From assembly GCA_013399855.1 (NCBI GenBank), contig VXAY01003830.1:107891-171890 (forward strand): a stretch of DNA of 64,000 bases, read 5' to 3'. Source of the DNA: Oxyruncus cristatus. Its lineage: Eukaryota > Chordata > Aves > Passeriformes > Cotingidae. A model generated the notes under the pieces. The model was not told the DNA's origin and did not search any database. It saw nothing but the letters and a program-made list of their open reading frames with translations. Shown here in pieces: positions 1 through 12,495 of this stretch. Both the position numbers and the translations under genes were made by a program. Positions within the stretch are counted from its first letter, which is position 1. The number at the start of each line of letters is the position of its first letter.

Positions 1-448
1 ATCATCCAGAGGTTGCCCCTACTTCTTGCATGACTCCAACTGCTCTTTCCTTATAGACATACTCTCCAGATGTTACTACAATGTTATTTCCCATGGTTTG
101 GAGATGCTGTTCCTCATCTCTAGCTACGACCCATTGTGCCAAGGAAAGAAGAAGAACAGAACACTCCCCTCCTTTCTGCTTAAAGACACATCCTGGGAAA
201 TGGTGCCATATGCCAGAATTGGAAGGATTTGTCTGGAGGATCCTGGGAGTGTGACTAAGCCCCTCAGGGTGTCTAGAAACACCTCCGTTTTCTTTCAAAT
301 GTTGCAAAAGCTGCTGTACTTCGAGATCTGTGCTCGGGGCGTGTGGGTAGTCTGAGGTTGGGGTGGCTGCCCCTGCTTCCACAGTGGTGCTGTGCCTCTG
401 GCGTGGGCTGACAGGGACAGGTAGGAGAGCCAGCAGCCCCCCAGGTGA
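1..448 (-). other. Unidentified open frame running off the left edge
   Basis: On the minus strand one frame stays open for about 149 codons from a TGA near 449 to the window edge. It has no ATG near its start in this frame (the first start-like codon is a GTG at 380-382). Composition is near 50% GC, above the neighbouring intergenic DNA. Translated pieces such as VQQLLQHLKENGG do not match any family I recognise. It could be an exon, part of an old retroviral or other repeat, or chance; the opposite strand is also open at 26-355. Confidence 0.2.
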
Positions 449-3400
449 TCAGCTGATACATGGGCAACCACAATAAGATCTTACTTTTCTAGCAGGAGAA
501 TATTATGTTCTGTTTAAGATTGTCATATGATGAACTATTTCAACACTCTGCTATGCAAAAGCAGGGATATTAAGAAACAGTAAAATAGCAACAAATGTCC
601 CCTTCTTACTGATTTATAAAACAAAGATTTTTTTTCCCATGGTTATTCTCCAGTATAGAGTCCAATCCAAAACACCAAAACACTCCATTAAGTTTTAATG
701 GGTACACTTTTAAGCCAAGCTGAAATATTTATCTTAAGGCTAGCCACACTGATCTGAAACTTTAAGCTTGAGAAATCTGTCTGGGCATCTCCTACATTCA
801 GACTTTCTTTTTTATTTAGAATTTGGATACTTCCTGGTCTGTTCTGAGCAAAATACCAGAAAACCCACTTCTCTTCCCAAGAAGTGTAGAAATGAGAAAA
901 TTGCAGTGTGTGAAAGGTGAAATTCTGCTGGGTATGTTTCCATCAAAGGTTCAGATTTATTCCTTCATTTAGTTTTTTGCTATGATTTACAAATTTGTAG
1001 AGACTTGTCCTCAAGAAAATTTGTCCTCAAGAATGATCAGATCCCATGTTAAAATGATGCACTGACATCTTCTGTGTAAGCAAGTTAACTCCCAGCAACG
1101 TAAGGATGTGTGAGCTGTTTTCCAATATGGATTTCACTGAATTGTAATTACTCCAAAATGTTTTAGATTCTGATAAAAGATTTACACATTTTCTTTTTAC
1201 TTCTGCTCCATTTTGATAGCATAGATGGCAAAATGTTTTACTGCAGATAAATGTGACTGTGGGTTTGTGACTTTGCTAATGATCATGAGTCAATAGGTCT
1301 CATGATAGCTAAAGTAGCTTGCTAGATAAAGGGATATACAGATGCTTATCTCCGCAGAAAGATATAGTGGTAGAAAATCTTAGCAATGCTGCCTGTCCCT
1401 CAGTTGTGCATCGCTTAAGCTCATAGCAGGTCAGTTTAAAGCTAAATCCAAGTCCAGTTGCCAATATTTGCAATTTGTTCTGCACTCTCTGCCAAAAAAA
1501 ATCCTGTCTAAAATGTCTCATGCTACTGTGTCATCAGACTAAATATTGTCTGCTAGCTTAATCCTAGACAGAAGCGGAAAAGGAGTGCAAAATTGTATTT
1601 TTAAAGTATATTTGATTGTCACCCTTTAGAGGCAAAGTGTTAACTCTGGAAATCTGCAAAATAGACTGCTAAAGAACTACAAATATGCTTTGTTTTATGG
1701 ATTATCGTGAAGAGAATTATCTTTTAGCTGAGAGAGTTGGAAGGAAGCTGGGAGGAGGTGGTATAGGCCATTAAGTAAACCTAAGCTGCTTATACTACCT
1801 TTCATTTATTTAGGCATGGATGGGATTAGCTTTGGGATGATTAAAGGAGACTATAGAGAAGGAAGCAACGGGATATTGTGGGGTAGAGGAGGAGATGCTG
1901 CAGATCCAGTCATGCTGTAGGAAATCTGTGCAACGTGTTGCTGTGGCAAAAGGCTTGTGCGTTAATAAACCTGCAATATTGTGTGGAAACCTGGAGGTGG
2001 GTCTGAGGCTCTTGAATTTCTTGGGGCTTGGGAATTGGAGCTGAGAGGCTCCTCTGTGTGGCAAAGATACACCCAGGCTCACCTAGTGCATGAGCCAGCT
2101 CTGCCTTGGGTAGCGCTCATGGATTCCTTGGGCTTCCCTGAACAATATGAGGACTAGGGACAGGAAGGGAGCCTGGGAAGACAGTAGAAGGCTGGAGAGT
2201 TGGTGGCCTGTAGCTGTGCCACTTTACACTAACTCACAGGCAATGTACCCCTAAAAAAACTCATATGCAGGAATTACTCAAATCCCTTCTCTGTAATTGG
2301 TTCCCAAGGCTGCTGTCCTCCAGCAGTATGCAGATTTGCATACTGCCCGTTTTTCCCGCAATAACTATCTATCTATTTATTATGCACATCAGATACTCTG
2401 AAGCAGAGAGTACACAACTGCTGTTGTGGAGTTACAGCTATTGTAATAGACTCAGGAAAGGAGCCATCTCTGCATCCAAAGAAATAACCCATTGCAGTAT
2501 GAGGGCAAGGTTTGATGGAAGCATCTAATTCAGCCTGTTAAGAAGAAGCAGCTTGATACCTTTTCAATCTGCAGAGCCTGAGCAGGAATAGTGCCACTTC
2601 TGCTGGACCAAACTTTGAATCTCCCAGGAAATTTGGCTGGAGTGCATTGCCAATCAAGCCACATAAAATTATTAAGGAGAGAAAAAAGCGAGAAACTTTA
2701 TTTCTGAGCTGACCAGAAAGAAAACTGCCTGGCTATAAATGGATATTTTTAATGACATTTTACAAGTGTTTACTGGAAAGTCTTTATAGTTAGTTCATTC
2801 TTGAAAACACTGTCATGTTGTTATTTAAACTGCTCTATCTCAGCACTGTTCAAAATGCTCTGACTGGAGAACTGGCAGGGATGTGCTATGGGTTTCTTTT
2901 TCCTAAGCTGTACATTTTTTTCCTTCTTAAAGAAATACAGTTGAAACATGTCAAATGATAATGTAACTGGCAGCTGAGCTGTTACATATTTTCTGGGAGC
3001 TCGTTTAGTGGCTGTCAAAGGGAAATCACCTGTGAGCCAGATAAAGTGCACAGAATGCAAGTGTTTCCGAAAGGAGGTCTTTGGAAGGCCCCAAAGACAA
3101 CCTTTTCTCTTGCAATTTCTTTGGGTTCTGCTTCCTACAGACTGGCCTTTGTTAGGGAAACTAAAGGGAGGTAAGATTGGGTTTGACCTTTCTGCTTCTG
3201 TCCAGAAATCCAGAGGCATTTTCATCTTGGATGCCATATCTTGGTGTATTTCTGAGGAGCTTCAATACCATCTCCTCCTGACCGCCACTTTTGGATGTGG
3301 AACGGTGGGTTTTTGTGGCTGATCCTGGTAAATTTTCCAGTGGAAATGCAGATCAACTTAACAAGCCAAGCGTTCCCACTTCAATGTCTTTCTTTGCCTG

Positions 3401-4229
3401 CTCACCTTGGAAGTATTTTACCAGTATCAAGAACTTCATAGACTGAAGAAAGACACACTGCTACAGAGTAAGCTCCTCGGCAGAGAAACACAGTGGTACT
3501 GACCATGCTTATCCATGTATGGGCACCCGTGTCCATCCTAGCACCACCATTCTCTGCTTGCTCCACAAAACATTTTTTTCTTGGGAAAACAGGAAACTGG
3601 TGATATTTAAGGGAGAGGGTGGGTTTCGCAGAGTGATTTGCTTCCCAAACACTAGATGGAGCTGGGTAATTGAGGTTCATTTCCAGCCTCTCCGCAGGCT
3701 GAGGTTGTGGAGGAGCTGAGGGAGGCGATCGGGTTGGCAGTCATTCACCCCGCCACCTTCTAGAAGCCGGTTCCAGGGCTCTGTAATAGGGTTTTCTTTT
3801 TTTTTAACATGCAACAGTAGCCTTATAGAGCAAGGCCAGCCTCATCCTGACATTACATGAAATAGGTCAGTCTTTGGATAGACAGATTTATTGTGCAGTT
3901 TGCATTTAGGCTTAACAGTTAAAATAAATAGTTCTTTTCTTCCTTGGGAGCTGATGAGCCAGACTCACTTCCAAACAACTGAAGACTTCTGTACTTTTGA
4001 CAAACAGAATTCTCCAATTAAGAACAGTAAATAGGATTATACAGTCTGAAAAGGCTCTTTATGGCTAGAAAGTTTGTATGTGGGAAGTGGGGGTCTCTCT
4101 TTAGCATTCATTGTAATTCTTTTAAAATACAAACTAATGATTTTGTCACATCCAGAGTTCAGGATTTTCAAAGGGAAAAGCTGCTTAAAGGCAGCCAGCC
4201 TTCTGAGATAAGAGATCTGCATCTGTATG

Positions 4230-4260
4230 ATTAATTCTGTATAATATATGCAGAATTAAT
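4230..4260. repeat. 10-bp inverted repeat
   Basis: attaattctg at 4230-4239 is the exact reverse complement of 4251-4260, with an 11-nt AT-rich loop. It is short and AT-rich, so chance is possible. Confidence 0.6.
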
Positions 4261-4367
4261 ATATATTTTTAATTAAAGTCTTTAAGATGCAGTCTTTGCT
4301 TTAAGTCATGTGAAGAAATAAGTCATATTTATTTTTCTTTCAGGAGAGATTTTTATTATGTGAGATT

Positions 4368-4394
4368 GATATATATACATATATATACATATAT
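4368..4394 (+). repeat. (AT/AC)n simple repeat
   Basis: Two and a half copies of atatatacat in AT-rich intergenic DNA. Confidence 0.8.
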
Positions 4395-7300
4395 GTCTTT
4401 AATTCAAAGTGGAATATATGACACAGGTCAGAAGAGGCCAAATAGTTTAGCACATCAGGAACTCAGTGTGACAGCTGTTTTGCCAGTTGCTTTAAAGATA
4501 GTGCAAACCCAGTGCAGAGGAGATAGAAAATAACCTGATAGTAAGAGAAGTTTGATCCAAAACTGCATCAGTGTGTACCTGGGTGATATTGTACAACGCA
4601 AAGTCTTCCATTCTATATCACATGGCTGCAGATGTTCATATTATGTATACAATCATCTAATCTCTCTTGACTCTAGAACATCTGTGACATAGATTAATTA
4701 TGCATTGTGTAAAGACAAAGCATGGTGATTTAATTAGTTTTCTGATTACTGATTTCCAGTTCCATTGGCTTCCTCTCTTGTCCTTGTAATATGAAACAGA
4801 ATTTACTAGTTTATTTTCTTTTTTTTTTTTTTTTCCTTCTTCTACAATCCAACTTTCTCACCAGGGCACTTTTCCCTGTACTATTCTCTTTTTTTTTTTT
4901 CACTTCTCCCTGTACTCTTCTCATTTTTTTTCCCAGTTCTCTATGTCCCTTCCATTTCTGCTGTTTCTTTGAAATTAGGTGTCTAGAACTGTAAATATTA
5001 ATCTAGGTGGAGGGAATACCATCTGTTTCCAGTTTGATATCCTTGGTTTTTTGCATTCCAGATGCAGAATGATGATATTAATTCCAATATGCAGAGAATA
5101 TAGTTATGATGCTACTGTAAGACAGACAAATGATGCCTTGGACTTGCTACAGTAAAATTTATACTGATGTAGATTATTACATTTATATCCTTTTTACTGG
5201 TATCAGATATATCCTTTTTTCTGCTTTTTGTTCTCTTAGAGGTTCCTTAAAAGCTCAAGTAGTATCTGTAATTTTGTCATTTAGCCAAAATTTTGCAAGA
5301 TTTCTTTTGTCCCGGAGTTCTGTTTTTCTCCAGGGACAGGTACACCTCTTAGAGCCTGCTACAAGCTGATTTTGCAGCCTCCCACCATTCTAATATACAG
5401 CAAAATTTAAACCGTTTTCTTCTGCTTGTGATGTGCTTTAGGTCTGCTGGGCATTGTGAGATGGTATAGTAATTCCTATCTATTCCTTAGAGCTTGGTGC
5501 TGAGCTGGCTCATCTGCTCTTCTGCTCCCAGTTTCTCCTCTCAAACTATTTTGGGGACCATCACTCTAGTCAAATGATGAGAAATAAAAAGTGAAAAATA
5601 GGGTTTAAAATAAAAAAATTGAAACCAAATCAATGTTTAATTTTGGTGTTTATGTACTGCTCTTTGCCTTCTCTGCACTTCCACACAAGCAGACAAGGAT
5701 CTGATGAAAGATGCTCAGGTCTAGGCCCTTTTGTAGCTCATCTCACGTGTGGGAATACACAGATTTTCAGCACCAAAGAAAGAATTTGCTTATGCTTTAA
5801 AGTAGATTGTCTTTTGCATTTTTTCTGTAATTCCCCAACTTGCTTGTATTTGAAACACACCCTCTTTTTCAGATAAAGAGGAAGCCAACCAGTCAGGATA
5901 AGGAGAGCGGAGCTCAGTGTGGAGTAAGACACACTGCAGCTGCAGTTGTTGGAAATAGTCTTTTAACGTCCTGGCTTGATGCCCTTGCTTTCTTGGTGCC
6001 CAAGGCAGTTTCACACATTTCCTAGCAATCCATCTGTGAACGATAGAAATGGAGCAACAATGCTCAATGCACAAGCATCGGCAAAGACAGAGGAAGAGCC
6101 TTTGCTCTCAGTGGCGGAGCCCAATAATACACTGAGAAATTTGTTCAGTTTGGTTGACACTTGCTGCAGAGCAAAAGGATATTTACAAAAAAATCTTTAC
6201 AACACATTATAAAAGACACATCTGCAAGTGACTGTAATTGCTAAGATACCACTTCACTAACACAGATGTGTGGAACATTAAGGTGGTGGTAGTGACTGAC
6301 TGGAGAGCAGGGGTTATTTTATATGTAACTGCTGGGATTATAAAATTTAAAAATTGCATTTTGACACCATGAAAAGCCACTGATACTCTCTTGGAAGTTG
6401 AATTTTCAATAAAAATGTCCTCAGTGACTTTCAGTTTAGAGTATTTCAATTTTACCTAAAGTCTGTGTGGTAAAATATTATCACCCTTGGGAACATAGGA
6501 TCTTGCCACTTTAAATAAATAAAACATGTGACCTGTTTGCTTAACATTCAGTACTTACTTTTATAGATGATATATATCCTTTTCATCTCTGATTAATTCC
6601 TCCAATGCCTTTCATTTTTGAGAAGCGCCTGTAAACCTGTGTGTTCAGTTCAGCTGGGGGATTTTCATGGAAGCAGGGGTTAGGCTAACCAGTGCAAGAA
6701 TTATTTGAAACTACATGTGTAGGCTATCTATATTTGAAGGCCAGCCTTTTGATTTTTTTTCCTATGTAAGTTTGGTCTTTTCAAGTTCTACCTCAAAAAC
6801 TGCTCAAGATACACCAATCTTTTCAGTGGTATTGAGTATTCATCCAGTATATGGTGTGTTCTAGTAGATGCCTGCCGAGGCTAAGATCCTGTGTAACAGG
6901 GTCAGTGCTTACACTGAGCATTTTTGCATGTGCAACATGAAAAAACATCAAGAATCCATTGGCTTCTGCTCACAAAGGGAAAGCTTTGCCAGGAAGGGAA
7001 TTCTGCATTGATCGCCAGAGCTGTTACTGTAAACAGTTTTATGGTAGATCATGCCTTATGGCGTAACCCAGCAAAGAGGTGCTACCAAATCATTTCTCCT
7101 GTTGCTTCCCCAGCCCTGTAAAACTGTGCAAGGCCCTGGCCTCCCACGTTCACTGCCTTCCTTTGAAGAGTCTGTGTCCCCAGGCTCTGCTAGGACCTGG
7201 TGTATTTTCTAGCCAGGGACACAGGAGGGAGGTTTGTGATACATCAAAGGGACCCTGCTGCAGAGCTGCAGGCACCACCAGCCCTCCTTGGCTCTCACTG

Positions 7301-10300
7301 CTACCTACATCAAGTTAAGCAGAACTCATGGAAAGAGCACACACAGTCAGACAAAAGGCAGAGAAACAGCCCAGCAACCCAAAATTGTTTGCCATAAATC
7401 ACATGGCTGGTTTATGGAACTGGAGAGAAGGAAAAAAGAAAAAGAAAATAAAAGAAAAATAAAGGAGAAAAAAAACCCCAAACCAAACCTTTTTGGCTCA
7501 AATAAGCCTGCTGCAATGCACTTCTGAGTTGAAGTGAACTCAGAGTGCCTCCTGTACACCCTTTAAATCTAAGCAATGCTGACAAAGAGGCAATATCGAA
7601 GACTGACGTTGTTAGAACAAGCACTTAAAATTCACAAAGCTTCATTTTGTTTTAATTAACACAAAAGTTGATCTGTAAGGAGCATCTTCTGACCAGCTGG
7701 CAGCTTTGTGCTGAAAGAGTGCAGAAGTTCATCCAGTGTGGACAAAGGTTCTTATTGCAGTGTCCAATGTGAGAACGTGACCGAGACTTTGAAGCCGTGA
7801 GAGGTGTTATTATTGTTGGTGCATAGAATGCATTTTAATATTCCTTCACATCAAAGGGCCTTGGTTAGATATTTGCTATTTGACCATGAAGAACCAGGAA
7901 TGAGCAGAACATTCAAGATTATTAACTCCAGTGAACCCTGAAATGAGAAGATATTACCTAGTTTACATTCTCTTTCTGAGGTGGTAGTAGCATGACTTTC
8001 CCTTCTAACTCTCTCCCTTCCATTTCAAATTTCCTTTTTTTTTTCCTTTTTGCCCCTTCAGGTTTTTCTCATTTCAGCAATACCATTGTGTCAGTAATTA
8101 ACACTGTACTTGACAAAAGTATTTTATTTCCTTATAAATGTGGTATTATTGATAGTAAATCTGTCTGCATTTGTATTTTTATACTCACTATGATAAGATG
8201 CTTTGGAGCAGAAGCAATAAAGTCATTAACACTAACATCTGGACTTCCTGAAATATCTGTTTGTCTCCCAGTTTAAAAACTCTTTGCCTTCTGGAGAGGG
8301 GGAAGAGGGGAGGAACTTTTTTCTCATTTGTGTTTTTAATGGACTAGAAAACCCAATGGGTTTATTATAATTACAGTGCATTTAGTGTTTCACAGAATTA
8401 ATGCTAATGCCACAAGGGATAAAGCTGATTTAAATTAGAGCTGTATGACTGGGCTTTTTATGCATTTCAGACCAGGAGCGCATGCAGGTACAGAGCCCCA
8501 TCAGAACCGCTAATATTAAAACACTTTACCTTCAAAGTTAATTTGACTGTGAGGGTGAATATTGGTCTATGGTGTATTGTACGGGTTCCCTGAGCCGGCC
8601 TATGTGTTCTGAGTACGTGTGTTGCTGGCTATCCTTGCCAACAGATTTGACAATGAAGTCAGAGAGGGATGCCAAACTAACAGCTAACACTGTCATTAAC
8701 TTGCGCATTTGCTGTGATTTCTTCGTCGACAAACATGTTTGTTAGAACACATATCAGGCAGCGTCATCCTAGGAGGGAAGCAAGAACAAGGAAATTAAGA
8801 CAGTCTGCTTGACATGCAAATTATCATCTCAACTCTAACAAGCTTGTGAAAAAGATACACTTTACAAGAATGACACACACAAGAGAATACACATCAGCCT
8901 CATTTTATTTGCAGGCAACTGCTGTTCCATTTTTTCACAGTATTGTAGGTAACCCCCCTACTTTCCTAAGTATAGTATTCTGGATTCTCTTTAAACAGAG
9001 AAGCTTTTCACTCTGGCTGCAAGTTTCTGTCTTATTCACCTTTCTTCTCTCAGGCTGTAACTGAATCTGTAAGGCATGTTTCTTACAGTACCATAATCCA
9101 CTGTCATGGAAACTTTGGAGTCAGCCAAAAGGAAAGTGATTCAGAGGCTGGCAATCATTAAATAGTGCAAAAGATATTTTCTGACAACAAAGATTTAAAA
9201 CTTTGAGAATTCCATGAAGATACAGAAACAAGTGCCTTAAGCAACGCCCAGCACATACACAAACTCTTATACTGATGTCTTGTCTCAGGGTTTTGCAGTG
9301 ATGGAGACCTGGACCAAAAGCTACCAGCACTGGTAAAAGGGTTCCCATTAACTGATTTTTCTAATACCTAACACTTAAGCAACCAAAACTCTTGAGGGCT
9401 AACAAAATGATCTGAAAAATATTTGTTTGGGGCTATTCAAACAAATGCCCGTTATTCAAAAATAATGGGAAAAAAAAAAAACACAAAGAAGCCTGGAAGT
9501 TGGATTTCTAAAGTAAATCTATACCTTTCATGAAGTGGCGTTATAATAAAAATGCCATACACATGTATAAAAGCTATTGTTTCACAAAGAAAATGATTTG
9601 ATTTTCATTAATGCAATGGATGAGATTACAGCAGAAGAAAAGAGTCACAAATCAATGGAATAGCTTCTCAACAAATTGAATCTTCCATAGCAGCACTTTC
9701 TGTACGTACATAATAGACGCAGAGACTTCCATATCAAGAAGCAAAACTGAACACAGAGAAGGAAAAAATCCTATACCTTTGCACTATAATGTTAGTATTA
9801 TATTGTTGCAATTGAACTGCACAAATAAAGCAGCAAACTTGTCCCTTCAAGAGTGAGAATAAATAACACCAATTGCAAGTATGACATTCTTATGAAAGAA
9901 ATATGTTTTGTGGTGGAAAAAAGTCACGGAAAGTTAGGATGTCAAAGCTAGTTTTTCTGCAAGGCTGAATAAAATTTCAATTAAAGGCCTTTTCTAGCTT
10001 AAAAAAAAAAAAAAGCATTCACAGTTCTCTGTGTTCTGAACCCAACAGCACAACTCAGAAATACATCTTAATGCAGGGTTTCAGCAGCTGGATCACAGCA
10101 ATTTAGCAAAAAGCCTTTTACCAATCTCACAATGAGGTAAGGGAGTGTGAGGAACTCAGATTCACTCTGGAAATGGCCTTATCTTTACCCATTGCCACCA
10201 CACTGGACCTCTGAAATGGCACCTTGGCCTAATAGCTGAGGACCATCAAGACAAGGTGGGATTGAGGTGATTCTCCTGTTTTTTTGCTGTAGTTGTCAAG

Positions 10301-11360
10301 CTGCAACAGCTTCAGAGCAATCCTGATTGCTGCCCAACCAGCCGGGGAGATATGGTATGGTTCACCTCAACCCACCAGTGCTCCAGTGATAGCTAAAGGC
10401 CCTGGAAGAGGGAGAAATACAGCACTTGGGGCTCCAAGCTTGCCTAGTCCTCCCGAGTCTACTAAACTCTCTACAGGCATCCCTCAGCTGAAGCAGAGAG
10501 GCCAATATAGAACACTGTTGTCATTTCTGTATTCATATTCTTAAGAAGAAAACAAAAAAATGAACAAATAACAAAGAAACCTCCTGTGGATCTTCCATAA
10601 TTTCTGTTCAATAAAAAGACAAAAGCAAATTTTTGTTTTCTCATTTTGTCTTAACAAAGGGTTTGCATTTAATAACCAGAAGGACATTGCAAATTGATGA
10701 GAAGCAAATCTGAACAGTATGGTAGTGCTAAATACAGTCTACTGGAAAACCTTTATCTACCCTTGTGGTTTCAGTTTTTAAAAAGCCTCATTTTGTTTGC
10801 AAGTAAAATGAAAAGACCAGTTATTCAAACTGGTATTGCACAGGCAGTCTTATGAAAATGTGCCTAGCCCAGCAGATGAGCAAAAGCTTACCTTATAATC
10901 ACAGCCAGCCCTGCACAAACAAGGGCAACACTCCCAGCTGGGAATGAGGGGCACTTTGAGGATTTGGAGAGCATCACTAGATCTAAGAGCTCACTCCTTA
11001 CAACATTCAAATTGCTGTCACTACCTGTGGCCACAGTTTTTGGATCCCATCCTTCCGTCGGTGATCTTGGTGTGAGTTTTAACCACATCACAGCGGAAGT
11101 GTTAGGCTTTATGTGATGCTTTTGGCAGTAGATATCACTTTGAAACTCCAGCTGACATTTGGATGCTTCCATTTACAGTGTTTATTCTTCTTGGTGTTGA
11201 TTTGACCCAAGGCAAAGAAGAAACTGACACTAGTAGGGTGTTTTTCACTTGTAACTTTTTGAAAGAAATGAGGCATGATATTTGGACTGCCATGACATTA
11301 GCTTCTCTTTTGCTTTTGCCATTTTAAGCATTGAGGTATAGTTTTTATAGCCAGTACTTA

Positions 11361-12495
11361 TCACAGAATCACAGAATATGCTGAGTTGGAAGAGACCCAC
11401 AAGGATCATTGAGTCCAACCCTTAGCCCTGCCCAGGACTGTCCCAAGAGTCGCACCATGTGCCCAAGAGTATCATCCAAACACTTCTTGAATTCTGTCGG
11501 GTTTGGACCACTGCTCTGGAGAGCCTGTTCCTGTACCCAACTACCCTCTGGGTGAAGAACCTTTTTCTAATATGCAACCTAAACATCCCCTGTCACAACT
11601 TCAGACCATTCCCCTTGGGTCCTGTCACTGGTCACCACATAGAAGAGATCAGTGCCTGCCCCTCCTCCTCCTCCCCTCAGGAGGAAGTTATAACTGCAAT
11701 GAGGTGTTGCCTCAGTCTCCAAGTGACCTCAGCCACTCCTCATATGGCTTCCCCTCAAGCCCCTTCACCGTCTTTGTTGCCCTCCTCTGGACACTCTCTA
11801 AGACCTTAATATCTTTCCTGTATTGTGGTTCCCAAAACTGCACACAACATTCAAGGTGAGGCCGCCCCAGTGCAGAGCAGAGCAGGACAATCCCCTCCCT
11901 CGACTGCCTGGCGATGCTTTACCTGATGTCCCCCAGGACACAGTTGGCCCTCCTGGCTGCCAGGGCACTGCTGACTCATATTCAACTTGCTGTCAACCGA
12001 GACCCCCAGGTCCCTTTCCATGGCACTGCTTTCCAGCATCTCATTCCCCAGTCTGTGTGTACAGTCAGGGTTGCCCCACCCCAGGTGCAGAATCCAGCAC
12101 ATTCTCTTGTTAAACTTCATATGGTTGGTGATTGCCCAGTCCTCTAACTTGTCAAGGTCTCTCTGCAGGGCCTCCCTGCCTTCAAGGGTGTCAACAGCCC
12201 CTCCCAGTTCTGTGTTGCCTGCAGACTTGCTTAGTATCCCTTCCAGTTCTGTGTCCACGTGATCTATGAAAATGTTGAAGAGCACAGGGCCGAAGATGGA
12301 GCCCTGTGGAACCCCACTAGTGACAGGTCACCAGTCTGATGTCACTCCATTCACTGTTACCCGCTGTGCTCGACCTGTGAGCCAATTGCTCACCCACCAC
12401 ATGATGTGTTTATCCAGCTGTGTGCTGGACATTTTGTCCAGATGGATTCTGGGAGAGACAGGATCAAAAGCTTTACTGAAGTCCAAAAAATTGCC
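11361..12495 (-). mobile_element. CR1 LINE fragment, 5' truncated, with decayed reverse transcriptase
   Basis: On the minus strand this reads from the middle of the CR1 reverse transcriptase to the 3' tail ATTCTGTGATTCTGTGA at 11361-11377. Recognisable protein pieces are DFSKAFDPVS, NWLTGRAQRVTVNGVTS, LFNIFIDHVD and a decayed active-site region where the FADD-type motif has become SAGN. Frames shift between 12330 and 12285 and again downstream. The 5' boundary near 12495 is approximate. It is a dead copy; the plus-strand open frames at 11459-12262 are its shadows. Confidence 0.93.

Larger units (their letters stand above)
449..11360. other. Intergenic DNA without recognised genes
   Basis: AT-rich sequence between the left edge and the first CR1 copy. 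Only simple repeats (T-runs at 4818-4836 and 4888-4902, the AT repeat at 4368, A-runs at 9470-9481) and the small inverted repeat at 4230 were seen. Short open frames have no family resemblance. By position this is the PDGFRA-to-KIT interval, where distal enhancers could lie, but they cannot be recognised without comparison. Confidence 0.6.

Noticed and set aside
11459..12262. Plus-strand open frames of 77-118 codons
   Set aside because: They are antisense shadows of the CR1 reverse transcriptase fragment, which reads on the minus strand.
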